Source: an uncultured Clostridia bacterium
GTDB taxonomy: Bacteria > Bacillota > Clostridia > Christensenellales > CAG-314
Assembly (NCBI GenBank): GCA_934281515.1
Contig: CAKQXG010000006.1
Coordinates: forward strand, 1-40,429
Length of the DNA stretch: 40,429 bases
Direction: 5' to 3'
Each line of letters starts with the position of its first letter. The stretch's first letter is position 1. A program made the translations under genes and the position numbers. Shown in pieces: positions 27,566-34,651 of the stretch. Below the pieces are notes generated by a model, which worked only from the letters and a program-made list of their open reading frames with translations, was not told the DNA's origin and searched no databases.

Positions 27566-28261
27566 TTACTTGGTAATGTAAGTTTGTTGCATGTCGTCGG
27601 CGCACAAAATACCCAGTTTGCCGTTGAGCCAAACGCCGCAGTCGAGACAAATCTTGGCGTAGTCTGCAAGTCGCGAGGGGTGCGCTATGCCTTGCCTGGG
27701 AGTCATGATAAAGTCGCCAGTGTCGTTGAAGTAGCACGTCGGCGTATGTCCGAACAATACTGTCGGTTCGTCGGGTGCAAGCACAATCGAGGGTTTGGCA
27801 AAGTCGCGGCTACCTAGCAAGTCGTACGGGTGTTGCTCGGCAAGGCTGCCGATGTGCCCGTTGCCGTCAACCTTTACGCCTGCATGTACAAGGGTAAAGT
27901 CGGGCGTTTGTATCCACAGCGGCAAGCCTTCGAGAAAGTCGACGTCTTCCCAACACAGATCGGCGCCGTCGCCAAACTGCCTGGCAAGTTGACTTAGAAC
28001 GTTGTCGGGATCGTCTCCTTCGGCAAAAGTTTTCATAATGTTGTGGTAGTCGCGTACAAAAGCAAAGTCGTGGTTGCCTGCAATGCTTTGTACGTTGGGT
28101 GTGGTACGGACAAAACGCACGACGGCAACCGATTGCTCACCCTTGTCCACCATGTCGCCGCCGACGTACAGCAAGTCGGTTGTGTCGAAGTGTACTTTGT
28201 CGAGCAATCGCATAAACAAGTCGTATTCGCCGTGTATGTCGCTGATAAAATATGTGCTCAT
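27566..28261 (-). CDS. PPP-family metallophosphatase (Ser/Thr phosphatase or ApaH-like)
   Basis: A 231-residue calcineurin-like phosphoesterase. The metal-binding motifs appear in order: DIHGE (residues 8-12), GDMVDKG (about 35-41), AGNHDF (about 61-66), VHAG (about 125) and GHTP (about 171). This set defines the PPP group, which includes protein Ser/Thr phosphatases and bis(5'-nucleosyl) tetraphosphatases; the small size does not separate them. ATG 28261 has GGAG five bases upstream. Its RNA would come from the promoter at 28472-28500 through a leader with an intrinsic terminator at 28316-28363, so expression may be controlled by attenuation. Confidence 0.88.
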   Translation of the reverse strand: MSTYFISDIHGEYDLFMRLLDKVHFDTTDLLYVGGDMVDKGEQSVAVVRFVRTTPNVQSIAGNHDFAFVRDYHNIMKTFAEGDDPDNVLSQLARQFGDGADLCWEDVDFLEGLPLWIQTPDFTLVHAGVKVDGNGHIGSLAEQHPYDLLGSRDFAKPSIVLAPDEPTVLFGHTPTCYFNDTGDFIMTPRQGIAHPSRLADYAKICLDCGVWLNGKLGILCADDMQQTYITK

Positions 28262-28315
28262 GTGTCTCCGTGGACATGTCTCTTGTCGCTATGCCCGATC
28301 ATCATTCTATTTCGG

Positions 28316-28363
28316 AAAAAAATACCCGCAGAAGCGATTCCGAACACTCCTACGGGCATTTTT
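28316..28363 (-). terminator. Intrinsic terminator/attenuator in the phosphatase leader
   Basis: The stem 28318-28331 with 28350-28363 has two A-C mismatches in plus-strand RNA, but in minus-strand RNA these become G-U pairs and the hairpin is followed by seven U (A run 28316-28322). So it acts on minus-strand transcripts, about 50 bases before ATG 28261. Confidence 0.8.
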
Positions 28364-28373
28364 ACTTAGTATA

Positions 28374-28399
28374 TTCTCAACGCGACGGGAGTCGGTTTA
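28374..28399 (+). repeat. 26-bp direct repeat, copy 1
   Basis: TTCTCAACGCGACGGGAGTC then GGTTTA; copy 2 is at 28758-28783 with three differences. Located in the middle of the candidate minus-strand leader RNA. Confidence 0.75.
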
Positions 28400-28471
28400 G
28401 AATCGATATTTGCGCTACCTGTCTGTGCAACGCACCCTTGTGTGCACCGCAAAACAACTTGTAGCTTATGT

Positions 28472-28500
28472 AGGATACCACATATATTGCCGTTTGTCAA
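28472..28500 (-). promoter_or_regulatory. Promoter of the phosphatase leader
   Basis: Minus strand: -35 TTGACA, 17-base spacer, extended -10 TGG-TATCCT. Confidence 0.85.
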
Positions 28501-28555
28501 TTGTTTTGGCGGCAAAATCGCCATAATAAATTACAAATATTTTTGCGTAAAATCA

Positions 28556-28585
28556 TTGACAAGTTGTCAACAGATGTTGTAAAAT
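28556..28585 (+). promoter_or_regulatory. Promoter of the VirD4-like operon with palindromic operator
   Basis: -35 TTGACA, 18-base spacer, -10 TAAAAT. The -35 is embedded in a perfect 7-1-7 palindrome TTGACAA-G-TTGTCAA (28556-28570), placed where a bound repressor would block RNA polymerase. Confidence 0.75.
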
Positions 28586-28592
28586 ATAAATA

Positions 28593-28859
28593 ATGAAAAA
28601 AGTAAACAATAACCTTGTTTATTTTTTGCCGTTCGGACGGGTCGAATTTGAATTCCGACAGGTTTTGCCCGACAAAGTCACCGACGGCGGTGCGATACGG
28701 TGCAATATGTGGTTGCACAACGTATTGCCGACAGTAACAGCAGGAAGTTTTTTGTCATTCTCGGCGCGACGGGAATCGGTTTACAGAGAACGGCACGACT
28801 CTTCCTCCATATGCAGACATGGGCGAAGGGGCACTCGATTTTACCGCGAGATGTCTTGA
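28593..28859 (+). CDS. Doubtful 88-aa open frame in the leader
   Basis: The frame starts MKKVNNNLVYFLPFG at an ATG immediately after the predicted RNA start, so translation would be leaderless, and it stops inside the loop of the terminator at 28846-28878. It therefore fills the whole short transcript, which slightly favours a real gene. Against it: no ribosome site, an Arg/Ser/His-rich second half that does not look like a folded protein, and part of it encoded by the 26-base repeat (reading ARRESVY). It is as likely to be a non-coding leader of the downstream operon. Confidence 0.25.
   Translation: MKKVNNNLVYFLPFGRVEFEFRQVLPDKVTDGGAIRCNMWLHNVLPTVTAGSFLSFSARRESVYRERHDSSSICRHGRRGTRFYREMS
28758..28783 (+). 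repeat. 26-bp direct repeat, copy 2
   Basis: TTCTCGGCGCGACGGGAATC then GGTTTA; 23 of 26 positions equal copy 1 at 28374-28399, same orientation. It lies in the leader of the VirD4-like operon. Confidence 0.75.
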
Positions 28860-28878
28860 CTTGGCATCTCGCTTTTTT
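28846..28878 (+). terminator. Intrinsic terminator/attenuator ahead of the VirD4-like operon
   Basis: A perfect 8-bp stem (GCGAGATG with CATCTCGC), extendable by two pairs, followed by six T. It lies between the promoter at 28556 and the ribosome site at 28931, so it could act as an attenuator. Confidence 0.88.
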
Positions 28879-28942
28879 GCGCCCTTTTGTCAAAACAGTC
28901 AACTGCTATGCCTGCGTATTTATGTTTTGTAAGGAGGTAACT

Positions 28943-29584
28943 ATGAAGGCACTAAAAGATTTGTTTTTGGACAATTTGGTAGGATTGCAACTTCTGGGGG
29001 CGGATCCCGTGGCTGCGGCTAAATGCCTTGCGCCGATGTTCCTTGTGGACGAGCGCGAAGCTGCGGCTTTTGCCAAATATGCCGTTGCCGATCGCTTTGC
29101 GGCATGCACCGATTTGCGTATACTTACCATACTTAAAACGCGTCACTTGTACAGCACTGCACCTGATATCGGTACAGACGAGTATTCGGAATTGCTTCTC
29201 GATGCCAAGGAGCGGGTATTGCGGCGGTACATAACTAACGACAAGTACGGCACGTCGTTCGACGCGGAAAAAATATTTGCTACGTGCAAAACTTGCGAGC
29301 TTGCCGCCGAGTTGACAGGACTCGGTATCTACTTTGGATTGGTGGGACTTGCAGACGAACGCATGGGCAAGGAATTGTTGCGCGGCGCGGAATACACCAG
29401 CCCTACGGCAATGCTGTTCTTCTTGTGGAGCGAGCCCAAGCGCGACAAGCAACAGTATCTCGATCGCTTGTCTGCAACACCCGTCTATTGGCGTAACGCT
29501 GCGGAATTGACCGAAGCTTTTGTCGCGGCATACGGCGTGGAAGAACCGCGTCGCCCGGGTATGCAAACCCGTATCGGATTTTAG
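28943..29584 (+). CDS. Uncharacterised 213-aa protein, first gene of the VirD4-like operon
   Basis: I do not recognise this protein. It begins MKALKDLFLDNLVGLQLLGA and looks soluble and almost entirely helical, with hydrophobic heptad-like spacing in residues about 1-60 and 110-150, no signal peptide and no membrane segment. The C-terminus is basic (RRPGMQTRIGF). ATG 28943 has an ideal AAGGAGG site at 28931-28937; the frame is open further upstream, but that part runs through the terminator. It is followed by the VirD4-like ATPase after 15 bases, so the two are co-transcribed and probably act together, perhaps as adaptor or substrate-recruiting partner (inference). Codon use is like the neighbouring core genes. 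Confidence 0.85.
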   Translation: MKALKDLFLDNLVGLQLLGADPVAAAKCLAPMFLVDEREAAAFAKYAVADRFAACTDLRILTILKTRHLYSTAPDIGTDEYSELLLDAKERVLRRYITNDKYGTSFDAEKIFATCKTCELAAELTGLGIYFGLVGLADERMGKELLRGAEYTSPTAMLFFLWSEPKRDKQQYLDRLSATPVYWRNAAELTEAFVAAYGVEEPRRPGMQTRIGF

Positions 29585-29599
29585 TGGAGGACGGCAGAT

Positions 29600-31345
29600 A
29601 TGTTTAACAAAACGGAATTACAAATCATTGACAGCACTGCCAAAACCCTTGTCGGGTACGAGCACGCACGCCTTGTGCGGTTTGACGAAACGCCGCCGTC
29701 GGAATTGTATACGACCGAGCGTCTCGCCGCCGAAAAGGCAACGGGCACGCTGACGTCGGTATTTCGCGGTGCCGACGGCAAGTTGTGCTACCGCATGCAA
29801 CCGCTGTGTCATACGCTTATTGTCGGCGCATCCGGCAGCGGCAAAAGCACCGGGTACATTGCGCATCAGCTTATGGCTACGGCATTTGCAGGCGAAGCAA
29901 GCATGGTGGTGGTGGACAGTAAGGGCGTGTTGTACGAAACCTACGGCGCGTACCTTACAAAACTGGGCTACAAAGTACGATTGCTCAACATGCAACGTAG
30001 CGGTTGGCAACACTCCGAGGGTTTCAACCCATTTGCAGAAGCCGCCGAAACCTACCGCACCAAAATGCAGGACTTCGGGCGCGGTGTAAAGGTTGTCAAA
30101 ACGGCAAAAGGCGAAAAGTATCGTTACAAAGGCGTGGATTATGCCGATGTCGACGCGTTGGAAGGTGCCTTTCGGTTGGAAAAACAGGAAATCGACGACG
30201 AAGCCATGTCGGAAATCGACGTGCTTGTCAACGATCTGTGGCCCGTAGAAAACCAAAAGGATCCGTATTGGGAGCGTTCGGGACGGTCCATGTACAGTGC
30301 GGTGCTGTTTGCCTTGGCGGAAGATATGTTTCCCATCGGCATGTCGCAAACGTCGCCCGACATGGTCAATCTGCGTAACATGAAAAACATCATTGCTACA
30401 TTCAATATCGAGCAAAGTTCTGCCGACGACAACGAAAAAGACAATGGCTTTTTGTCTGGGCGCGGACAAAACAACGTGGGGTACAACAAGGTACGATTGA
30501 ACTGCTTCCGCAACGCAGGCAACACCGTCAAAAATATTCTCGGCGTTATGCGAGAAGGTATCTCGCGATACGACTTGCAATCGATACAAGCCGTGTCGCT
30601 TAAAACCACCGTAGATCCTAAGTGGCTGACCGAAGGTAAATCGGTGCTGTTTCTCAGTTACGACGAGACAAACGAAATCGAGCAACGCTTTCTCAACTTT
30701 ATTCTGTCGGGTCTTATGAAACGACTTAAAAACGTCGCCGACGCTACCAAGGGCAAAACGCTGCCGCGCCCGGTGATGTTTATCATCGACGAATTTGCCA
30801 CAATGCCGCAAAACAGGTTTGTGCCTGCGTTTATCGGGTACGGACGGTCGCGTAATGTATTTTTGTCGCTTGTGTTGCAAAGTTACGCGCAGCTTATGGC
30901 GCGGTACGGAGATGCCGAAGGCAAGATTATCCTTGACAACACCAACGTCAAAATTTACCTGGCTACCAACGATTTCAACACCACGCGTACCTTTTCCGAG
31001 TCGTTGGGTCGGCAGACGATTGTCTCGCCCGAGGCGTTGATTACCGGTAACATTGCATTTGTCGAGCGACCGCTTGTCACTTGCAGTGACCTGTCCGGTT
31101 TGCGACAAGGCGATTGCTACGTGCAATCGATGACCGAAGATCCGTTGTTCGGACACTTCGAACCGTCTTACACCTGCGCCGAGTACGACTGCAAGCGCAT
31201 CGATATCTCCGCCTACCGCAGTGTGTTGGCTACCGAATCGGCAGGGTGCGTGTACGATGTCGAACAAATGTTGGCTTTACGCAAAAAACTGCAAGATCTC
31301 GAAGTTCTGGGTGGCACAAATGACTACAGTGACTTTGATTTTTAG
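29600..31345 (+). CDS. VirD4/TraG-like conjugative coupling ATPase, soluble and orphan
   Basis: A 581-residue P-loop ATPase of the type IV secretion coupling protein family. Walker A is GASGSGKST (residues 76-84), followed by MVVVDSKGVLYETYGAYL and LLNMQRSGWQHSEGFNPF, both typical of VirD4/TraG proteins of Gram-positive elements; Walker B is MFIIDEFATMP (Asp397, Glu398), and the SLVLQSYAQLMARYG helix and ATNDFNTTRTFSE block follow. Such proteins pump DNA or protein substrates into a secretion channel. Unusual here: there is no N-terminal transmembrane pair, and no relaxase, VirB4, VirB6 or other transfer gene lies in the window; housekeeping genes flank it. GGAGG precedes ATG 29600. It may serve chromosomal DNA handling or a channel encoded elsewhere. 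Confidence 0.88.
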   Translation: MFNKTELQIIDSTAKTLVGYEHARLVRFDETPPSELYTTERLAAEKATGTLTSVFRGADGKLCYRMQPLCHTLIVGASGSGKSTGYIAHQLMATAFAGEASMVVVDSKGVLYETYGAYLTKLGYKVRLLNMQRSGWQHSEGFNPFAEAAETYRTKMQDFGRGVKVVKTAKGEKYRYKGVDYADVDALEGAFRLEKQEIDDEAMSEIDVLVNDLWPVENQKDPYWERSGRSMYSAVLFALAEDMFPIGMSQTSPDMVNLRNMKNIIATFNIEQSSADDNEKDNGFLSGRGQNNVGYNKVRLNCFRNAGNTVKNILGVMREGISRYDLQSIQAVSLKTTVDPKWLTEGKSVLFLSYDETNEIEQRFLNFILSGLMKRLKNVADATKGKTLPRPVMFIIDEFATMPQNRFVPAFIGYGRSRNVFLSLVLQSYAQLMARYGDAEGKIILDNTNVKIYLATNDFNTTRTFSESLGRQTIVSPEALITGNIAFVERPLVTCSDLSGLRQGDCYVQSMTEDPLFGHFEPSYTCAEYDCKRIDISAYRSVLATESAGCVYDVEQMLALRKKLQDLEVLGGTNDYSDFDF

Positions 31346-31354
31346 GAGGCAACA

Positions 31355-31585
31355 ATGAGTAATACCGAAAAAGTGTTGGAATATATCACCGAAAAAAAGG
31401 ACGTTACGTTGACCGAAGTAATGGCGCATTGTCTGTTGCCATATCCCGAAACTTGCGCGGCGCTTGACGAATTGGTGCGAAACGGTAAAATCGTGCTGCA
31501 AAATCGTGTGCATTATCGCTTGAAACGAACCGACGACAAGCGCAAAAGCACTAGTCGTAGCCCTTTTAAATACAATTTTGATTAG
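31355..31585 (+). CDS. Small winged-helix-like protein, 76 aa
   Basis: A 76-residue protein whose sequence VLEYITEKKDVTLTEVMAHC, then a recognition-helix-like YPETCAALDELVRNGKIV and a beta wing QNRVHYRL, fits a minimal winged helix-turn-helix; the last 18 residues are a basic Lys/Arg/Ser tail. It probably binds DNA. AGGAGG (31344-31349) precedes ATG 31355, nine bases after the ATPase stop, so it is the third gene of the operon. It could be the repressor for the palindrome at 28556-28570, or a DNA-guiding partner of the ATPase comparable in layout to the gamma domain of FtsK; both are inference. Confidence 0.75.
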   Translation: MSNTEKVLEYITEKKDVTLTEVMAHCLLPYPETCAALDELVRNGKIVLQNRVHYRLKRTDDKRKSTSRSPFKYNFD

Positions 31586-31617
31586 GAGCAGTTGTCTCTT
31601 ATTGTTTCTGCTCACGG

Positions 31618-31661
31618 GTGCCGCGTAAGCGGTTGACTTTTGGCGCGGCACGTGCTAAACT
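31618..31661 (+). promoter_or_regulatory. Promoter of purB with flanking inverted repeat
   Basis: -35 TTGACT (31633-31638), 17-base spacer, -10 TAAACT (31656-31661). A perfect 8-bp inverted repeat, GTGCCGCG (31618-31625) and CGCGGCAC (31644-31651), brackets the -35. It may be an operator. The leader to the purB start is about 145 bases; no purine riboswitch core is visible. Confidence 0.7.
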
Positions 31662-31814
31662 GTAAATATGTAAATAGCAATCAGTGTTCAATTTGTAATC
31701 CGACCTCGTTTGGTGCGGCGCAAATCGATTTGACCGTGATTGGTTTTGTCGATAGTCGCCGCAAACATCGTCGTACGGACGTAAATGCGGACACTTTTTT
31801 GTTTCGGAGGGACT

Positions 31815-33248
31815 GTGGCAACGGATAGATACAGTTCGCCCTTGTGCGAGCGTTACGCAAGCGAACAAATGCAACGGATTTTTTCTGCCGAGTACAAGTT
31901 TTCTCATTGGCGCAAGTTGTGGATCGCGCTTGCCGAAGCGGAACGCGACCTGGGACTACCGATCACGCAGGCGCAAATCGACGAGATGAAGGCGCATGTC
32001 GACGACATAGATTTTGACCGCGCGCACGTGTTAGAACAACAGGTACGTCACGACGTAATGGCGCACTTGCTTGCCTACGGCGAGGCATGTCCGTCGGCAA
32101 AGCCTATTATGCATCTGGGCGCGACAAGCTGCTATGTCGGTGACAACACCGACGTTATACAAATGCGCGACGCATTGTTGCTTGTGCGGCAACGGTTGCT
32201 TGTTGCAATCAAAGCCGTTCGCGACTTTGCCGGCAAGTACAAGTCGTTGGCGTGTCTGGGGTACACCCACTTTCAGTCGGCGCAGCCGACAACTGTGGGA
32301 AAACGCGCTTCGCTGTGGTTGCAGGACCTTGTGATGGATTTGCATGCGTTGGACTTTCGACTGGGAGAGTTGTCTCTGCTGGGGTGCAAGGGTACCACGG
32401 GTACGGCGGCAAGTTTTCTGGAATTGTTTGGCGGCGACGCAGACAAAGCCGAACGACTTGACAAGATGATCGCGGAAAAGTTCGGTTTTGACGGCACCAT
32501 TGCAGTCAGCGGACAGACTTACACGCGCAAGGTAGACTACAATGTGGTGTCGGTGCTGTGCGGCATTGCGCAGTCGGCGCACAAATTTGCCAACGACGTG
32601 CGGTTGCTTTCCCACGAAAAGGAGTTGGAAGAACCGTTCGAAAGCAAACAAATCGGGTCGTCGGCAATGGCTTACAAACGCAACCCCATGCGCAGCGAGC
32701 GTATGACGGCATTGTGTCGCTACGTGATTGCGGACAGCCTTAACCCTGCGCTTACCGCGTCGGAACAATGGTTGGAGCGCACGCTCGACGACAGCGCAAA
32801 CAGACGTATTGCCTTGCCCGAAGCTTTCCTTGCTACCGACGGAATACTTATTTTGCTTGCAAACATTGCTCGCGGATTGACTGTTTATCCGCAGGTAATC
32901 GCCAAAAACCTTCGTCGGGAATTGCCCTTTATCGCCACTGAAAACATACTGATGTATTGCGTGGAGCACAAGGGCGGCGACAGGCAGGAACTGCACGAAG
33001 CAATCCGCATGCATTCTTTTGCTGCGGCAAAAGCCGTCAAGGAACAGGGGGCGGACAACGACTTGTTACAACGCATTGCCGCAGACAGCCGTTTCGGATT
33101 GACCGGTGCGGAACTCGACGCTATTGTCGACGTAAAAGCATTTGTCGGCATGGCGGAGCGACAAACGGAAAAATACATCGCCGAAGTCGACAAAATACTT
33201 GCCGCCAATGCAGACTGTATCGGCGACGACGTCGACGTTACGGTGTAA
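31815..33248 (+). CDS. purB: Adenylosuccinate lyase
   Basis: PurB splits SAICAR in IMP synthesis and adenylosuccinate to AMP, releasing fumarate. The 477-residue protein has the fumarase/aspartase fold signature GSSAMAYKRNPMRSERM (about residues 281-297), plus TSCYVGDNTDVIQMRDAL and GYTHFQSAQPTTVGKR blocks with the catalytic histidine region. The start is taken as GTG 31815 because homologues of this group begin with a similar DRYxSPLxERYAS sequence and GGAGGG lies upstream at 31806-31811; the spacing to GTG is short (three bases). An ATG at 31785 in frame has no ribosome site. It leads a purB-purA-guaA cluster. Confidence 0.96.
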   Translation: MATDRYSSPLCERYASEQMQRIFSAEYKFSHWRKLWIALAEAERDLGLPITQAQIDEMKAHVDDIDFDRAHVLEQQVRHDVMAHLLAYGEACPSAKPIMHLGATSCYVGDNTDVIQMRDALLLVRQRLLVAIKAVRDFAGKYKSLACLGYTHFQSAQPTTVGKRASLWLQDLVMDLHALDFRLGELSLLGCKGTTGTAASFLELFGGDADKAERLDKMIAEKFGFDGTIAVSGQTYTRKVDYNVVSVLCGIAQSAHKFANDVRLLSHEKELEEPFESKQIGSSAMAYKRNPMRSERMTALCRYVIADSLNPALTASEQWLERTLDDSANRRIALPEAFLATDGILILLANIARGLTVYPQVIAKNLRRELPFIATENILMYCVEHKGGDRQELHEAIRMHSFAAAKAVKEQGADNDLLQRIAADSRFGLTGAELDAIVDVKAFVGMAERQTEKYIAEVDKILAANADCIGDDVDVTV

Positions 33249-33270
33249 CAATAAAAAATGTGACGAAATT

Positions 33271-33300
33271 TTGCATACGTTGCTTGATTTTGCGTACAAT
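33271..33300 (+). promoter_or_regulatory. Possible internal promoter of purA
   Basis: TTGCAT, 18-base spacer, TACAAT in the 75-base gap after purB. The RNA would start a few bases before the purA ribosome site (GGAGGG, 33311-33316). Confidence 0.5.
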
Positions 33301-33323
33301 TGTGTATTTTGGAGGGTAAAAAC

Positions 33324-34595
33324 ATGCTTACTTCTATTGTAGGTATCAACTGGGGTGACGAAGGCAAAGGGCGCATGGTCGATCTGCTTGCAGGTAGTCA
33401 GGATATTGTCGTCCGCTATCAGGGCGGCAACAACGCTGGGCATACGGTTATCAACGAGCGCGGCAAGTTTGTGCTCAACTTGTTGCCGTCGGCAATACTT
33501 CGCGACGACAAAGTCAATGTAATGGGCAACGGCATGGTTGTCGACATCGAACACCTTTGTAAGGAAATCGCGCACTTGCGCGACGGTGGCGTGGAAGTAA
33601 CGCCCGAACATCTCAAAATCAGCGACAAAGCGGTGGTGTGTTGTCCGTTTGACGTTATGCAGGACGGCTTGGAAGAAGATAGATTGGCCGACAGAAAATT
33701 TGGCAGTACTCGTCGCGGTATTGCTCCCGTGTACGCCGATAAATACATGAAAAAAGCAATACGTATGGGAGATTTGTTGCATCCCGAGTACTTGCGCAAA
33801 CGTCTGGAAACCATCGTAGAGTGGAAAAATCTGATGTTAAAGGGGATGTATGATTTTGTCGGCTACACTGTCGACGAATTGATGCAGTGGTTTGACACCT
33901 ACGGTAAACCGCTTGTTCCGTACATTTGCGACGTCGGTACATATCTTGACAAAGCCCTTGCCGATGGTAAAAACGTTATGCTCGAGGCGCAACTCGGCGC
34001 ACTGCGCGACATCGACTTCGGCATCTATCCTTACACGACAAGCTCGTCCACAATCACGGCTTACGGACCTGTCGGCGCAGGTATACCTTGGCGCAAGGTC
34101 GATGCGGCGGTGGGCGTAATGAAAGCCTATTCCACGTGCGTCGGCGAAGGTCCCTTTACTGCCGAGATGTTCGGCGACGAAGCGACAAAACTACGCGAAG
34201 CAGGCGGCGAATACGGCGCGGCAACGGGCAGACCTCGCAGAGTCGGCGGTTTCGACGTTGTTGCCAGTCGCTACGGCGTACGCATGCAGGGCGCGACGGA
34301 AATTGCCCTTACCAAGTTGGACGTGCTGGACGATTTCGACAAGATTCCCGTTTGCGTTGCCTACGAGGTTGACGGCAAAGTGATACACGACTTCCCCGGT
34401 GGCGAAGCACTTGTCAAGGCAAAGCCCGTTGTGGAGTATTTCGACGGTTGGCAATGCAGTACAGCCAACTGCCGCACCTACGACCAATTGCCCGAAAAAG
34501 CACGTGCGTATGTGGAATTTTTGGAAAAACAGGTCGGCTGCTTTATCAAATATATATCCGTCGGCGCAGAGCGTGACGAGATTGTAATTCGCTAA
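33324..34595 (+). CDS. purA: Adenylosuccinate synthetase
   Basis: A 423-residue enzyme joining IMP and aspartate with GTP to form adenylosuccinate, the substrate of PurB. The catalytic loop INWGDEGKGRMVDLL (residues about 7-21), GGNNAGHTV, STRRGIAPVYADK, and the later ATGRPRRVGGFDVVASRYG segment are diagnostic. ATG 33324 is chosen since it follows GGAGGG at eight bases; an upstream in-frame ATG at 33300 lies inside the promoter. The variant opening (INWG rather than AQWG) is common in clostridia. It lies 75 bases after purB and 56 bases before guaA. Confidence 0.97.
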   Translation: MLTSIVGINWGDEGKGRMVDLLAGSQDIVVRYQGGNNAGHTVINERGKFVLNLLPSAILRDDKVNVMGNGMVVDIEHLCKEIAHLRDGGVEVTPEHLKISDKAVVCCPFDVMQDGLEEDRLADRKFGSTRRGIAPVYADKYMKKAIRMGDLLHPEYLRKRLETIVEWKNLMLKGMYDFVGYTVDELMQWFDTYGKPLVPYICDVGTYLDKALADGKNVMLEAQLGALRDIDFGIYPYTTSSSTITAYGPVGAGIPWRKVDAAVGVMKAYSTCVGEGPFTAEMFGDEATKLREAGGEYGAATGRPRRVGGFDVVASRYGVRMQGATEIALTKLDVLDDFDKIPVCVAYEVDGKVIHDFPGGEALVKAKPVVEYFDGWQCSTANCRTYDQLPEKARAYVEFLEKQVGCFIKYISVGAERDEIVIR

Positions 34596-34651
34596 AATCG
34601 ACAACATGACGGGCGCGGAAAACCGCTTGCCCCACAAACCGTGGAGGGTTT

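Larger units (their letters stand above)
28316..28465 (-). ncRNA. Candidate leader RNA or small RNA (about 150 nt)
   Basis: Bounded by the promoter at 28472-28500 (start near 28465) and the terminator at 28316-28363. It can form a hairpin at about 28373-28403, whose inner part is CGAC-TCCC-GTCG, and shorter GC-rich stems before it. I compared it by memory with T-box, purine, SAM, TPP, glycine, lysine, THF, c-di-GMP, fluoride and SRP RNA patterns and found no match. It may be an undescribed attenuator or a stand-alone RNA. Confidence 0.4.
28262..28942. other. 681-bp divergent control region
   Basis: The longest interval without a firm gene. It holds a minus-strand promoter and terminator ahead of the phosphatase, a plus-strand promoter with a palindromic operator and a terminator ahead of the 213-aa gene, and two copies of a 26-base direct repeat (28374-28399 and 28758-28783; 23 of 26 identical). 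Confidence 0.7.

Noticed and set aside
28840..28878. T-box riboswitch suggested by TACCGCG followed by a terminator
   Set aside because: The required TGGN before ACCGCG is missing (TTTT here) and no specifier stem is evident; the downstream gene is not an amino-acid or tRNA-charging gene.
28700..28942. Upstream extension of the 213-aa protein
   Set aside because: The frame stays open but passes through an intrinsic terminator, and the only good ribosome site (AAGGAGG) belongs to ATG 28943.
28943..31585. Integrated conjugative element or plasmid remnant
   Set aside because: No integrase, relaxase, VirB4, attachment-site repeats or shift in composition around the operon; kept only as an orphan coupling ATPase.
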